Shown: piece by piece, positions 1 to 8,125 of the stretch
Layout of the letters: each line of letters opens with the position of its first letter
Position numbering within the stretch: the stretch's first letter is position 1
Assembly (NCBI GenBank): GCA_942490535.1
Contig: CALNXQ010000003.1
Span: 372,001 to 436,000, forward strand
DNA: 64,000 nucleotides
Direction of reading: 5' to 3'
Source: JAEINY01 sp942490535
GTDB taxonomy: Bacteria > Bacteroidota > Bacteroidia > Bacteroidales > Marinilabiliaceae
Program-made: the position numbers and the translations under genes
The notes under the pieces: generated by a model
The model's input: only the letters and a program-made list of their open reading frames with translations
What the model was told of the DNA's origin: nothing
The model's database searches: none

Positions 1-661
1 CCAGTATGATTTGATAGGGCTTTAGCGGCGAAATGAGCAATACCTCCATGGACCCGAATTCCTTTTCGCGGGTGATGGAAATAGAAGTCATCATGGCCGA
101 CACAAGCATGAGGATCATAGCCATTATACCGGGTACCGACATAAACACCCCATCCAGATTCTCGTTGTAATACATGCGCACTTCGGGAATGATGCGTTTG
201 ATACGGCCTGTTTCCAAGGCATTCTGCTCGCTTTGAAAGGTGGCCAGTATCCCTTCGGCATAACCGGTTAATAAGCGGGCGGTATTGGCATCGGAAGCGT
301 CGGCCACGAGCTGCACATTTGCCAGGCCATCCTTATAAAAGCGACGGGCCAATCCCGGTTCAAAAATAACAGCCATCTTCACCCGTCCGGCTTTAAAAGC
401 GTTTTCCAATTGGGATTCATTCTGCAAGTAATGCTCCACCTTGAAATAACCCGATGCCATCATTTTATGAATCAATTGCCGGGTCACTTCATCCTTTGAT
501 TTATCCAACACGGCAATGGAGGCATTCTGTATTTCGGAGGTGATGACGAATCCAAAAATCAGAATCTGCACCACCGGCATGGCAAAGAGGATCATCATCG
601 TGCGATAATCGCGGAAGATATGTAGAAACTCTTTCTTAACGAAGGCCCAAAAACGATTCAT
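1..661 (-). CDS. ABC-2 type efflux permease, partial (3' end outside window)
   Basis: Membrane subunit of an ABC-2 type exporter, of the kind paired with HlyD and TolC partners (YbhS/YhhJ-like). About 220 N-terminal residues are visible. They start MNRFWAFVKKEF, followed by a short basic segment and a first membrane helix at about residues 21-42. A large exported loop follows, and a second hydrophobic segment begins near residue 175 (VPGIMAMILMLVSAMM). The motif ITREKEFGSMEVLLISPLKP near the edge is typical of ABC-2 permeases. The gene is open to the left edge, so the last three or four helices are missing. It is downstream of the two ATPase genes on the same strand, which supports the role. 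The exported substrate cannot be told. Recognition of the family is firm. Confidence 0.88.
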   Translation of the reverse strand, partial: MNRFWAFVKKEFLHIFRDYRTMMILFAMPVVQILIFGFVITSEIQNASIAVLDKSKDEVTRQLIHKMMASGYFKVEHYLQNESQLENAFKAGRVKMAVIFEPGLARRFYKDGLANVQLVADASDANTARLLTGYAEGILATFQSEQNALETGRIKRIIPEVRMYYNENLDGVFMSVPGIMAMILMLVSAMMTSISITREKEFGSMEVLLISPLKPYQIIL

Positions 662-694
662 TTTATAATTATTAGTTTTCAATTATTGATAATT

Positions 695-777
695 GAACCC
701 CTTGGGGGTTCCTCACCAACTGATCTTTTGCCAGGGGTTTTCACCCCTGGTTATTCACCTAAAACCACTTCGTGGTT
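695..777. repeat. Cluster of three short palindromes between ATPase and permease genes
   Basis: Three perfect inverted repeats lie close together in the 196-base gap between the ATPase gene and the permease gene. They are GAACCCC/GGGGTTC at 695-711, CCAGGGGT/ACCCCTGG at 731-750 and AACCAC/GTGGTT at 763-777. None is followed by a T-run on the minus strand, so they do not look like simple terminators. They resemble REP-like intergenic palindromes, and related ones occur between the two ATPase genes. They could stabilise or trim the operon mRNA. The function is not shown by the sequence. Confidence 0.55.
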
Positions 778-857
778 GATAAAATGCACTTCTTCATACA
801 ACCTAAACAATCAGCCTACAACAACCTTTACACCTCTATCCTTTCATCTGTATTGAC

Positions 858-1604
858 TTAAACATTAATCACTGCTTTCCGTGTTAAAGCCAGAAACACC
901 TCATTCATACTTGCCACCTGAAACTGTTTTTTCAGTTGACCGGGGCTATCCAGGGCTTCAATTTTACCATCCACCATAATGGTGACCCGATTGCAATACT
1001 CCGCTTCATCCATGTAGTGCGTGGTGACAAAAACCGTAATGCCATTATGGGCTGCTTCATAAATCATTTCCCAGAACTGGCGACGCGTGATGGGATCGAC
1101 GCCACTGGTGGGCTCATCGAGAAAAACAATGGAAGGCTGATGCATGATGGCCACCGAGAAGGCCAGTTTCTGCTTCCAGCCCAACGACAGAGAAGCCACC
1201 AGCCGATCCCGCTCTGCATATAAGTCCAGCTTCTGCAACAATTCCTTTCCACGCTGCCGGAAGGATTTGATTGACATGCCATAAGTGGCACTGAAAAAGC
1301 GCATGTTCTCCCAAATGGTGAGGTCTTCAAACAAGGAGAACTTCTGACTCATGTAACCAATGCGTTTCTTCACTTCCTCCGACTGTGATTTCACCGGGAA
1401 ACCAGCCACTGTCACTTCGCCTTCGGTGGGTGCTGACAATCCGCAGAGAATACGCATGGCGGTGGTCTTACCGGCTCCATTGGCCCCCAGAAACCCGAAT
1501 ATCTCGCCGCGGCCCACTTCAAAATTCAGGTGATCATTGGCCACGAAGGTGCCGAATCGCTTGACCAGGTCTCTAACAGTTATGACGGGTTCTTGGATGT
1601 TCAT
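858..1604 (-). CDS. ABC exporter ATP-binding protein (first of pair)
   Basis: Cytoplasmic ATPase that powers the ABC-2 exporter. Walker A is GANGAGKTT at about residues 40-48, and Walker B with the D-loop is IVFLDEPTSGVD. The ABC signature is LSLGWKQKLA, where the second G of the usual LSGGQ is kept but the first is a leucine. The Q-loop region ends in the switch histidine VTTHYMDEAEYC. The ATG at 1604 (MNIQEPVITV) is chosen. An in-frame GTG at 1628 would only add eight residues and lies beside a palindromic repeat. At about 249 residues it is a normal single-domain ATPase. It pairs with the ATPase just upstream, so the exporter uses two separate nucleotide-binding proteins where YbhF has a fused one. 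Confidence 0.92.
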   Translation of the reverse strand: MNIQEPVITVRDLVKRFGTFVANDHLNFEVGRGEIFGFLGANGAGKTTAMRILCGLSAPTEGEVTVAGFPVKSQSEEVKKRIGYMSQKFSLFEDLTIWENMRFFSATYGMSIKSFRQRGKELLQKLDLYAERDRLVASLSLGWKQKLAFSVAIMHQPSIVFLDEPTSGVDPITRRQFWEMIYEAAHNGITVFVTTHYMDEAEYCNRVTIMVDGKIEALDSPGQLKKQFQVASMNEVFLALTRKAVINV

Positions 1605-1625
1605 GATGTGTTGTATTTCGTTTCT

Positions 1626-1698
1626 CACCCCTGACTAAAGCTCAGGATTTCTTCTATTTTATTTCATGTTCTCAGCACCCCCATTTAAAGCCGGGGTT
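1626..1698. repeat. REP-like palindromes between the two ATPase genes
   Basis: Two imperfect palindromes lie here. CCTGA/TCAGG arms are at 1630-1634 and 1642-1646, and CCCC/GGGG arms are at 1679-1682 and 1693-1696. On the minus strand both carry a GCTTTA core between the arms. They look related to each other and to the G/C-armed palindromes at 695-750. The second one overlaps the 3' end of the upstream ATPase gene. Confidence 0.45.
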
Positions 1699-2605
1699 GA
1701 AAAGCTCCTCCCATTAATTGAATAAAACGGTCTTCAATGTTGGGGGGAACAGTTTTTATCTCGACGCCGTGGTGTCCATTGGCATTTAAGTAGCGTTGGA
1801 TCTCCTCCGGATCGAATGCCGGACGCTGATCCAGGTAATGGAGGTATTCCCCAAATGGATACACGTTTTGACACTGCCCCCATTGGCGGAGGTCAAGCAG
1901 ACAGCGGTACATATCATTGGACCGCACCCCGAACAACTGCCCTTCGAATTGCTGCGTGACAGCCAGCGGGGTATCGCACGCATGGACCTGTCCGTTTTGC
2001 ATCAAAGCCACGCGATCGCACATGCCTGCTTCGTCCATATAAGGGGTAGACACCAGAATGGTAATGCCTTTTTGGCGCAATTGCTGCAGCATCTCCCAAA
2101 ACTCTTTTCGCGACACAGCATCCACTCCTGTGGTGGGTTCATCCAGCACCAGAAGTTTGGGCTTATGGATCAACGCACACGACAAGGCCAGCTTCTGTTT
2201 CATGCCACCGGATAATTGACCGGCCGGGCGCTTCCTGAAAGGTTCGATCTGCTGGTAAATATCTTTAATCAGGTGGTAGTTCTCTTCAATGGTGGTCCCA
2301 AATACCGTGGCAAAGAATTTCAGGTTCTCTTCAATGGATAAATCGTAATAGAGCGAGAATTTTCCAGGCATGTAACCAATGATTTTGCGTACAGAGCGGT
2401 AATCTTTTACAGGATCGAGCCCCCACAGATCGATGCGGCCACTATCGGGAATGAGCAGTGAATTGACCATGCGAAACAGGGTTGTTTTGCCGGCACCGTC
2501 GGGTCCGATGACACCAAACAACTCGCCCTCGTTTACATCAATGGAAACCTGATGGACTGCCTGAACCGAAGCGAATGATTTGGATACGTTATCAATGTGA
2601 ATCAT
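1685..2605 (-). CDS. ABC exporter ATP-binding protein (second of pair)
   Basis: Second ATPase of the exporter, 306 residues. Walker A is GPDGAGKTT near residue 35, the signature LSGGMKQKLALS is canonical, and Walker B is LLVLDEPTTGVD. The switch region reads VSTPYMDEA, with proline where the H-loop histidine is expected (the partner has VTTHYMDEA). This ATPase may therefore be the catalytically weaker half of an asymmetric pair, which is an inference. A C-terminal extension of about 80 residues follows the ATPase core, as is common in drug-export subfamilies. The gene starts 2 bases from the stop of the HlyD-like gene, so translation is probably coupled. Confidence 0.92.
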   Translation of the reverse strand: MIHIDNVSKSFASVQAVHQVSIDVNEGELFGVIGPDGAGKTTLFRMVNSLLIPDSGRIDLWGLDPVKDYRSVRKIIGYMPGKFSLYYDLSIEENLKFFATVFGTTIEENYHLIKDIYQQIEPFRKRPAGQLSGGMKQKLALSCALIHKPKLLVLDEPTTGVDAVSRKEFWEMLQQLRQKGITILVSTPYMDEAGMCDRVALMQNGQVHACDTPLAVTQQFEGQLFGVRSNDMYRCLLDLRQWGQCQNVYPFGEYLHYLDQRPAFDPEEIQRYLNANGHHGVEIKTVPPNIEDRFIQLMGGAFQPRL

Positions 2606-2607
2606 GG

Positions 2608-3486
2608 CTAAAACTTTACTTCACCCGGCATCCCGATTTTCAACCGCCCATCATTCTGCACCAGCACTTTGATGGCATACACCTGATCCACGCGCTCCTC
2701 TTTGGTCTGGATAATTTTAGGCGTGAATTCAGCAGCAGATGAAATCCAGGAGATACTGCCGTCTATGCTTTGATTGGTTGTTTCATCCTTGTCAAAGATA
2801 ACCTGCACCGATTGCCCCAGTTGAATGGCCGGAAGCTGCTTCCCGGTCACATAAGCCCGCAAATAGATGGTTTCCAGATTGGCTACTTTCAAAATGGGTT
2901 TGCCGGCCAGTATCATTTCACCGGCCTCGCTGTACTTCTGCAATATGGTGCCATCCAAGGGCATTTGAACCCGGCAGCGTTGTAACTGATCCAGCACACC
3001 TTCCAGCTGAGCTTCCACTACTTTTACTTCGGCACGAATGCTGTTCATCTGCGCCTGGTGACTATCCGCCTGCCGATCCAGTACGTTGAGCTGACCTTCC
3101 ACCTCGTCAAATTGTTTCTGCGTGGCAGCGCCATCGTTCAGCATTTTAGATATGCGTTCATAATCCTTTTGCAAGATGGCATTTTGAGCCATCAATACGC
3201 GCAGTGAAGCGTGGACCTGATCCAGTTGACTCATCGCTGCCGTGCGGCTGGCCAACAATTGATCGCGCTTGATGACCACCGGCACCGTATCGACTAAACA
3301 AACCAGTGCGCCGCTCTTCAGCTGTTGCCCTTCCTGCACACTTAGCTGCATAGCTTTGCCGCTTACCTCGCTGCTCACAAAAGTCTCAATGGCTTCAAAA
3401 TTTCCATAGGCATCCGATTCGCCATCACCCGAATGACAGGCTGTCATGGCTAAACCCATCAGAAGCATCCAATAATATCGTATCAT
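2608..3486 (-). CDS. HlyD-family periplasmic adaptor lipoprotein
   Basis: Membrane-fusion adaptor that links the inner-membrane ABC exporter to the TolC-like porin. The N-terminus has a lipoprotein signal with lipobox MTAC and Cys17, followed by acidic residues. A barrel-sandwich half motif follows (SVQEGQQLKSGALVCLVD), then a long alpha-helical hairpin at about residues 75-165 rich in Gln and Glu. The second half motif is PLDGTILQKYSEAGEMILAG, and a beta-barrel region runs to the C-terminus. The length of 292 residues is usual for YbhG-like adaptors. It lies 40 bases downstream of the TolC-like gene and 2 bases upstream of the ATPase gene. Confidence 0.93.
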   Translation of the reverse strand: MIRYYWMLLMGLAMTACHSGDGESDAYGNFEAIETFVSSEVSGKAMQLSVQEGQQLKSGALVCLVDTVPVVIKRDQLLASRTAAMSQLDQVHASLRVLMAQNAILQKDYERISKMLNDGAATQKQFDEVEGQLNVLDRQADSHQAQMNSIRAEVKVVEAQLEGVLDQLQRCRVQMPLDGTILQKYSEAGEMILAGKPILKVANLETIYLRAYVTGKQLPAIQLGQSVQVIFDKDETTNQSIDGSISWISSAAEFTPKIIQTKEERVDQVYAIKVLVQNDGRLKIGMPGEVKF

Positions 3487-3526
3487 AGGTGTATCGTTTA
3501 GATTTCGTTAATCCTTAAAGTCCGTT

Positions 3527-4786
3527 TTAGTAGCCCAATAGGTTTTGCATTTCCCGCCGGGCCCTGTTCAACTCGATTTGATGCATCTGTTTGGCCAACA
3601 CAGCCATGCTCTCCGCATTGAAATCCGTGATGTAATCCGCAGCCGTATAGGTCCCATTGATGAACCGCGAATGCGAGGATTGTGTGATGCTCTTTCGAAG
3701 GGCTATTATTTCATCATCTTTCGCCATGATACGTTCCAATTGACGAATGCGGGCTTTCACATCACCTGAAACGAGCCGGATGTTTTTTTCAAAAGTGGCC
3801 TCACGCGCATTCACACTTTGCGCTTGCAATTGCAAAACATCCTTTTTCCGGGCGGTTTCTTTCCAATCCCATAGTTTCCAATTCAGGCGAACCCCTACCA
3901 TGTAAAAGGTATCGAATTCATCCTTCAACACATTATAACCCGGATTGCCATAACCTACTTGTCCAAAACCGGCGATGACCGGCAGGCGCTGCCGGGCGGT
4001 GAGTTTCTGTGCTGAGCTTAGCTGCAGGCGCTGGGCCTCAAACAAACCTGACTCCGGCCGGTTAAGTGTTTGTTGGGCAGCTTGACTCAGCGGCATTGCC
4101 AAGCTCATTTCCAAGGGAAATTCCTTTCCCGTTAATTCACTTAAAATCTCAATCCCGGACCGACGGCCCTCTTCCATGACATACCGTTCCTGCTCCAGCT
4201 TTAATAGTTCCACCCGAAAGGCATCAGCTTCACTTTGCAACACCATGCCATGCTCTACCCCGCTTTGGATTTCGGCGAGGCGTTGCTTCAGAATGGCCAT
4301 GCGGTAATCCACTTGCCGGAGTTGCTCATCGATGGCCAACAACAGAAAGTAAGTCTGAATAACCTGTGCACGTACCTGGAACAATTCCACCTCCAGGTTT
4401 TGATGCTGCACTGATTGCTGATTTAACTCCACTGTTTTGGCCGCTTTGGTGATGCCACCATCATAAATCACCTGCTTCACATCCACAAATGCTTTGTATT
4501 GGTCTTGCGGTGCTTTGGGTACTTCAAAAGTAGCTGCCGGCGACTTGAAATGCGGGACATCATTCTGCCAGGAAAACTGCCCCGTTAAATCCATGGTTGG
4601 ATAATAGCGGGTATTTAAGTTTTTCAATCGCAACTCGGTTTGTTGCTTCACATTACTAAATTCTGATTGTAAGGGATAATTTTCCCGACTGAGTATTAAA
4701 CACTCATCAAGCGATACCGATTGCGCCCTAAGTGAAGACACAATAGCAATCAGACAAACTATTAAAATGAAACTGATTTGACGCAT
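3527..4786 (-). CDS. TolC-family outer membrane efflux protein
   Basis: Outer-membrane channel of the exporter, 419 residues, with a cleavable signal peptide (hydrophobic stretch ending SSLRAQ at about residue 22). The mature part starts with SVSLDECLILSRENYPL, typical of the first OEP repeat. Two long helical repeats and beta strands such as YMVGVRLNWKLWDW follow, as expected of the TolC fold. It is the second gene of the operon, 11 bases downstream of the regulator. The paired adaptor and ATPases make a tripartite efflux system most likely. The substrate is unknown. Confidence 0.93.
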   Translation of the reverse strand: MRQISFILIVCLIAIVSSLRAQSVSLDECLILSRENYPLQSEFSNVKQQTELRLKNLNTRYYPTMDLTGQFSWQNDVPHFKSPAATFEVPKAPQDQYKAFVDVKQVIYDGGITKAAKTVELNQQSVQHQNLEVELFQVRAQVIQTYFLLLAIDEQLRQVDYRMAILKQRLAEIQSGVEHGMVLQSEADAFRVELLKLEQERYVMEEGRRSGIEILSELTGKEFPLEMSLAMPLSQAAQQTLNRPESGLFEAQRLQLSSAQKLTARQRLPVIAGFGQVGYGNPGYNVLKDEFDTFYMVGVRLNWKLWDWKETARKKDVLQLQAQSVNAREATFEKNIRLVSGDVKARIRQLERIMAKDDEIIALRKSITQSSHSRFINGTYTAADYITDFNAESMAVLAKQMHQIELNRARREMQNLLGY

Positions 4787-4797
4787 AACTATTTCAT

Positions 4798-5412
4798 TTA
4801 ATCTTTAAAGATGATGGGTTCGATAAATTGAAAAACAGACGCTTTTCTACCCTTCAGAAATTCGGTGTAACCCTCTTGATCATTTTGCCAAATAATTCGC
4901 GAAATCAGAGGACGACCCGCAAAAGGAAAAATGCACAAGGCAATCACATTGATAAACAGCTCACGCGGATCCATGGGCACCATCATCCCCTGTTCCATTT
5001 GATGCTGTACATATTTGACCAGTTGCATCGGCGCCACTCCACTCTCCTGCAACAATTTTTCAATCCGTTCGGGATCGCGGGTTAACTCACTGATGATAAA
5101 ATTGGGCAGATAAGGCTTCTCCAGAAACAATTCCACATAACTTCCAATAATTCCCTTTATCAGAAGCCTGGGATTGAGGTCGGCACTCAGCTGCATTTCA
5201 ATCTTGGGCCAAAATTGCAAAAACGCTTCCTGAAACACGCGGTCAAACAACTTCTCTTTCGACCGGAAATAATAATGCAACATGGCTTTATTAATGCCGG
5301 CCCGATCCGCTATTTCCTGCATGCGGGCACCAGCCATTCCCTTTTCCGTAAAAACGGCACGGGCGGCATCCAATATTGTGGTTTCACTTACATTAACAGA
5401 CTCTTCTTTCAT
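4798..5412 (-). CDS. TetR/AcrR-family transcriptional regulator
   Basis: DNA-binding repressor, 204 residues, and first gene of the efflux operon. The N-terminal helix-turn-helix is clear at about residues 8-55 (TILDAARAVFTEKGMAGARM, then INKAMLHYYFRSKEKLF). The C-terminal ligand-binding domain is divergent, as usual in the family. Two perfect 7+2+7 palindromes lie directly upstream, one over the predicted start of transcription and one over the upstream promoter element, so autoregulation of the whole operon is likely. The gene order regulator, TolC, adaptor, ATPases, permease matches CecR/YbhG-type operons. The inducer is not known. Confidence 0.93.
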   Translation of the reverse strand: MKEESVNVSETTILDAARAVFTEKGMAGARMQEIADRAGINKAMLHYYFRSKEKLFDRVFQEAFLQFWPKIEMQLSADLNPRLLIKGIIGSYVELFLEKPYLPNFIISELTRDPERIEKLLQESGVAPMQLVKYVQHQMEQGMMVPMDPRELFINVIALCIFPFAGRPLISRIIWQNDQEGYTEFLKGRKASVFQFIEPIIFKD

Positions 5413-5436
5413 GACTTCCTGTATTAACTGCCTGTT

Positions 5437-5452
5437 TTAACCATTTGGTTAA
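5437..5452. promoter_or_regulatory. TetR-type operator 1
   Basis: Perfect palindrome TTAACCA-TT-TGGTTAA, 25 bases upstream of the tetR start codon. The same half sites recur at 5484-5499 with a different 2-base spacer, so the half sites and not the spacer are conserved. This is what a dimeric repressor site looks like. It lies just downstream of the predicted -7 element, where bound protein would block transcription. Confidence 0.75.
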
Positions 5453-5460
5453 TGACGGAT

Positions 5461-5492
5461 CAAAACTAGATTAATCATTTGATTTAACCAAC
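5461..5492 (-). promoter_or_regulatory. Predicted promoter of the efflux operon
   Basis: On the minus strand TAGTTTTG (5461-5468) fits the Bacteroidota -7 consensus TAnnTTTG. A weak -33 match (GTTG, where TTTG is expected) lies about 20 bases upstream. The -33 region is inside operator 2, and operator 1 lies just past the -7 element. Confidence 0.5.
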
Positions 5493-5499
5493 TGGTTAA
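5484..5499. promoter_or_regulatory. TetR-type operator 2, with a degenerate third copy alongside
   Basis: Perfect palindrome TTAACCA-AC-TGGTTAA, 47 bases from operator 1 start to start. A weaker copy, TTAATCA-TT-TGATTTA at 5471-5486, overlaps its left edge. The remaining sequence up to the carboxylase gene at 5721 shows no convincing promoter or gene; a short minus-strand reading frame there looks spurious. The carboxylase operon must be transcribed from this same 300-base gap, so the repressor might also affect it. Confidence 0.72.
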
Positions 5500-5720
5500 T
5501 GAATATTTTTTCGTTGTAAGGTGATGGCATGTAGCGTTTCGGCCAATTTTACAGGGGTTGCAGAAGAAAAAAAAGTTAATAGCACCCTTACTAACACGCC
5601 ATTGAAATTTCATGCATGGGGAAAGTGAATTTCCAATGACTTTTTTGTTACAGCAATTGCAAAAAGAACTGAACAATTCCCCCTTAAACAGGTTATTATT
5701 CATAACTCAACAAAAGCAAA

Positions 5721-7319
5721 ATGTTTCAATTAGAATCAACGATAGAAACCCATTCAACTGAGTTTGAAAAAAAATTTCAACTCAACCAATCTTTAGCAAA
5801 AGAGTACCATCAGATATACAGTGAAATTACAAAAGGCGGTGGCGAAAAAGCCATGCAAAAACATACCGATCGTGGAAAATTACCCGTTCGTCAGCGCATT
5901 GATTATTTATTAGACCAGGATTCTCCCTTTTTGGAATTATCTCCTCTGGCAGCCCATGATCAATACGATAACACGTTTCCCGCAGCGGGGATTATTACAG
6001 GTATTGGAAAGGTTCATGGTCGGGATGTGATGATTGTTGCCAACGATGCCACCGTGAAAGGTGGTACTTATATTGAAGCAACCATTAAAAAGCATTTACG
6101 CGCCCAGGAGGTAGCCGAACAAAATCATTTGCCCTGCATCTATTTAGTAGATAGTGGGGGCGTTTTCTTACCCGAACAATCCAAAGTATTTCCGGACAAA
6201 CTGGACTTTGGACGTATCTTTTTCAATCAGGCGCGCTTATCGGCCAAAGGCATGGCACAAATTGCCATTGTGATGGGTTCCTGTACGGCAGGTGGTGCCT
6301 ATGTACCAGCCATGAGTGATGAAACCATCATCGTGAAGCATCAAGGCACGATCTTTTTGGCGGGACCTCCACTTGTGAAAGCCGCAACAGGCGAGGAAGT
6401 AACAGCCGAAGAATTAGGCGGTGCGGAAGTACATACCCAAATATCCGGGGTAGCTGATCACCTGGCCGAGGATGATACGCATGCGATTCATATCTGTCGG
6501 AATATTGTGGAATCACTTCCTCATCCTATTTCAGAGGAAAAAGCAGGTGCTGACCCCCTTTTCGATACACAAGAGATTTATGGCTTGATTCCCTCCCCTG
6601 GAAAACCCTTCCCGGATGTCAGGGAAATCATTTTGCGATTGACCGATGGCAGCCGTTTTCATGAATTCAAATCGGCGTATGGCTCCACTTTAGTGACAGG
6701 ATTTGCTGAGATTCATGGCCAAAAAGTGGGCATCCTGGCGAATAATGGTATTTTGTTTTCTGAATCAGCATTGAAAGGGACCCATTTTATTCAGCTTTGT
6801 AATTCCCGCAAAGTACCCATGCTCTTTTTACAAAATATCACCGGCTTCATGGTGGGTAAAGAGTATGAACACAAAGGCATTGCCAAAGATGGTGCAAAGA
6901 TGGTCAATGCGTTGGCTAATTCAACAGTCCCTTACTTAACCATTATCATTGGCGGATCCTATGGAGCAGGCAATTATGCGATGGCAGGCCGCGCTTATGA
7001 TCCGCGTTTTCTCTTCATGTGGCCCAATGCCCGTATCTCCGTAATGGGAGCCAGACAAGCTGCGGAAGTATTGGTGACTCTTAAAAAAGATCAAGCTCAG
7101 CTAACCGGCAAAACGGTGACAGAAGAAGAATTGAATCTTCTCCGTCAACAAATAACAGATAAGTACGAGTACGAAGGATCACCTTATTACAGCACCAGTC
7201 GTTTATGGGACGATGGCATCATTGATCCGGCCCAAACACGAAATGTAGTAGGACGTGCCTTACAAATCATATCGACTCAACAGCCTAAAGAAACAAACTA
7301 TGGCGTATTTAGAATGTAA
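5721..7319 (+). CDS. mccB: Methylcrotonyl-CoA carboxylase beta subunit (carboxyltransferase)
   Basis: Transfers CO2 from carboxybiotin to 3-methylcrotonyl-CoA, giving 3-methylglutaconyl-CoA in leucine breakdown. The 532-residue protein closely follows the known MCC beta pattern along its whole length. Visible motifs include GGGEKAMQKHTDRGKLPVRQ, IIVKHQGTIFLAGPPLVKAA and LFLQNITGFMVGKEYEHKGI. The last residues, GVFRM, match the GIFRM ending of the animal enzyme. This separates it from propionyl-CoA carboxylase beta. It is the first gene of a four-gene plus-strand operon and overlaps the hydratase gene by 20 bases. The alpha subunit is two genes downstream. Confidence 0.93.
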   Translation: MFQLESTIETHSTEFEKKFQLNQSLAKEYHQIYSEITKGGGEKAMQKHTDRGKLPVRQRIDYLLDQDSPFLELSPLAAHDQYDNTFPAAGIITGIGKVHGRDVMIVANDATVKGGTYIEATIKKHLRAQEVAEQNHLPCIYLVDSGGVFLPEQSKVFPDKLDFGRIFFNQARLSAKGMAQIAIVMGSCTAGGAYVPAMSDETIIVKHQGTIFLAGPPLVKAATGEEVTAEELGGAEVHTQISGVADHLAEDDTHAIHICRNIVESLPHPISEEKAGADPLFDTQEIYGLIPSPGKPFPDVREIILRLTDGSRFHEFKSAYGSTLVTGFAEIHGQKVGILANNGILFSESALKGTHFIQLCNSRKVPMLFLQNITGFMVGKEYEHKGIAKDGAKMVNALANSTVPYLTIIIGGSYGAGNYAMAGRAYDPRFLFMWPNARISVMGARQAAEVLVTLKKDQAQLTGKTVTEEELNLLRQQITDKYEYEGSPYYSTSRLWDDGIIDPAQTRNVVGRALQIISTQQPKETNYGVFRM

Positions 7320-8112
7320 AATAGACAACCCGATACAGATCGAACAGGAAAATGGAATGTGCTGGATTGGATTAAACAATCCGGAACGCAAAAATGCGCT
7401 TTCCAAACAGATGTTAACGACTCTGCTCCGAACATTGAAAGATGCCTCACAAGATGCCAAGAATCGGGTGATTATCCTTTATGGGGAAGGTGGATTCTTT
7501 AGCTCCGGGGCTGACCTGGAGTGGATGCGGTCGGCTAAAAATCAAACCATCCAGGAAAATGAAGAAGATGCGCGTTTATTTTTTAAAGTCTTTGAGACCT
7601 TATATCACTTCCCGATCCCCGTCATCAGCTGGGTGCAAAAGTTTGCCTTTGGTGGAGCTACCGGATTGATCGCCTGTTCGGATATTTGCGTCGCCGAAAA
7701 AGACACCAAATTTGCCTTCCCTGAAGTTAAGCTGGGACTGACGCCCGCAACCATTGCCCCGTTCATCCTCAAGAAAACCGGATTGGCTGCTGCGCAATCG
7801 CTCATGCTGACTGGTGAACTATTTACCGCAAAAAAAGCAAAAAAAATCGGTCTGATCACACATGCCCTTAAGATCACAGAATCAAAAACTAAAGTACTTG
7901 ATATTGCCAATCAACTCATGAAAAATGGCCCTGAATCGCTTGCCGACACCAAACACTTATTGCATCGGATTGTTGAGAAGGGGGAAATTAATGATGAATT
8001 GGGCCATTATTGTGGTCGCATGATCGCATCCTCCCGAGCATCCAAAGAAGGACAAGAAGGCGTCAATGCTTTTTTCGAAAAACGAACACCCAATTGGGTG
8101 AAAGAAAATTAA
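7300..8112 (+). CDS. liuC: Enoyl-CoA hydratase family, probable methylglutaconyl-CoA hydratase
   Basis: Crotonase-fold enzyme that probably hydrates 3-methylglutaconyl-CoA to 3-hydroxy-3-methylglutaryl-CoA. The ATG at 7300 (MAYLECKI) is preferred over an in-frame GTG at 7255, which lies well inside the carboxylase gene. That gives 270 residues, normal for the family. The motif FFSSGADLEWMRSA matches the SAGADLxWM signature of LiuC/AUH-type hydratases. The oxyanion-hole segment reads VQKFAFGGATG, with lysine where most members have glycine. Its position between the two methylcrotonyl-CoA carboxylase subunits supports the specific assignment. Confidence 0.87.
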   Translation: MAYLECKIDNPIQIEQENGMCWIGLNNPERKNALSKQMLTTLLRTLKDASQDAKNRVIILYGEGGFFSSGADLEWMRSAKNQTIQENEEDARLFFKVFETLYHFPIPVISWVQKFAFGGATGLIACSDICVAEKDTKFAFPEVKLGLTPATIAPFILKKTGLAAAQSLMLTGELFTAKKAKKIGLITHALKITESKTKVLDIANQLMKNGPESLADTKHLLHRIVEKGEINDELGHYCGRMIASSRASKEGQEGVNAFFEKRTPNWVKEN

Positions 8113-8125
8113 AGAAGGATTACAA

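Noticed and set aside
5449..5703. Open frame of 84 codons on the minus strand before the carboxylase operon
   Set aside because: It overlaps the palindromic operators and promoter, has biased low-complexity composition and no recognisable domain.
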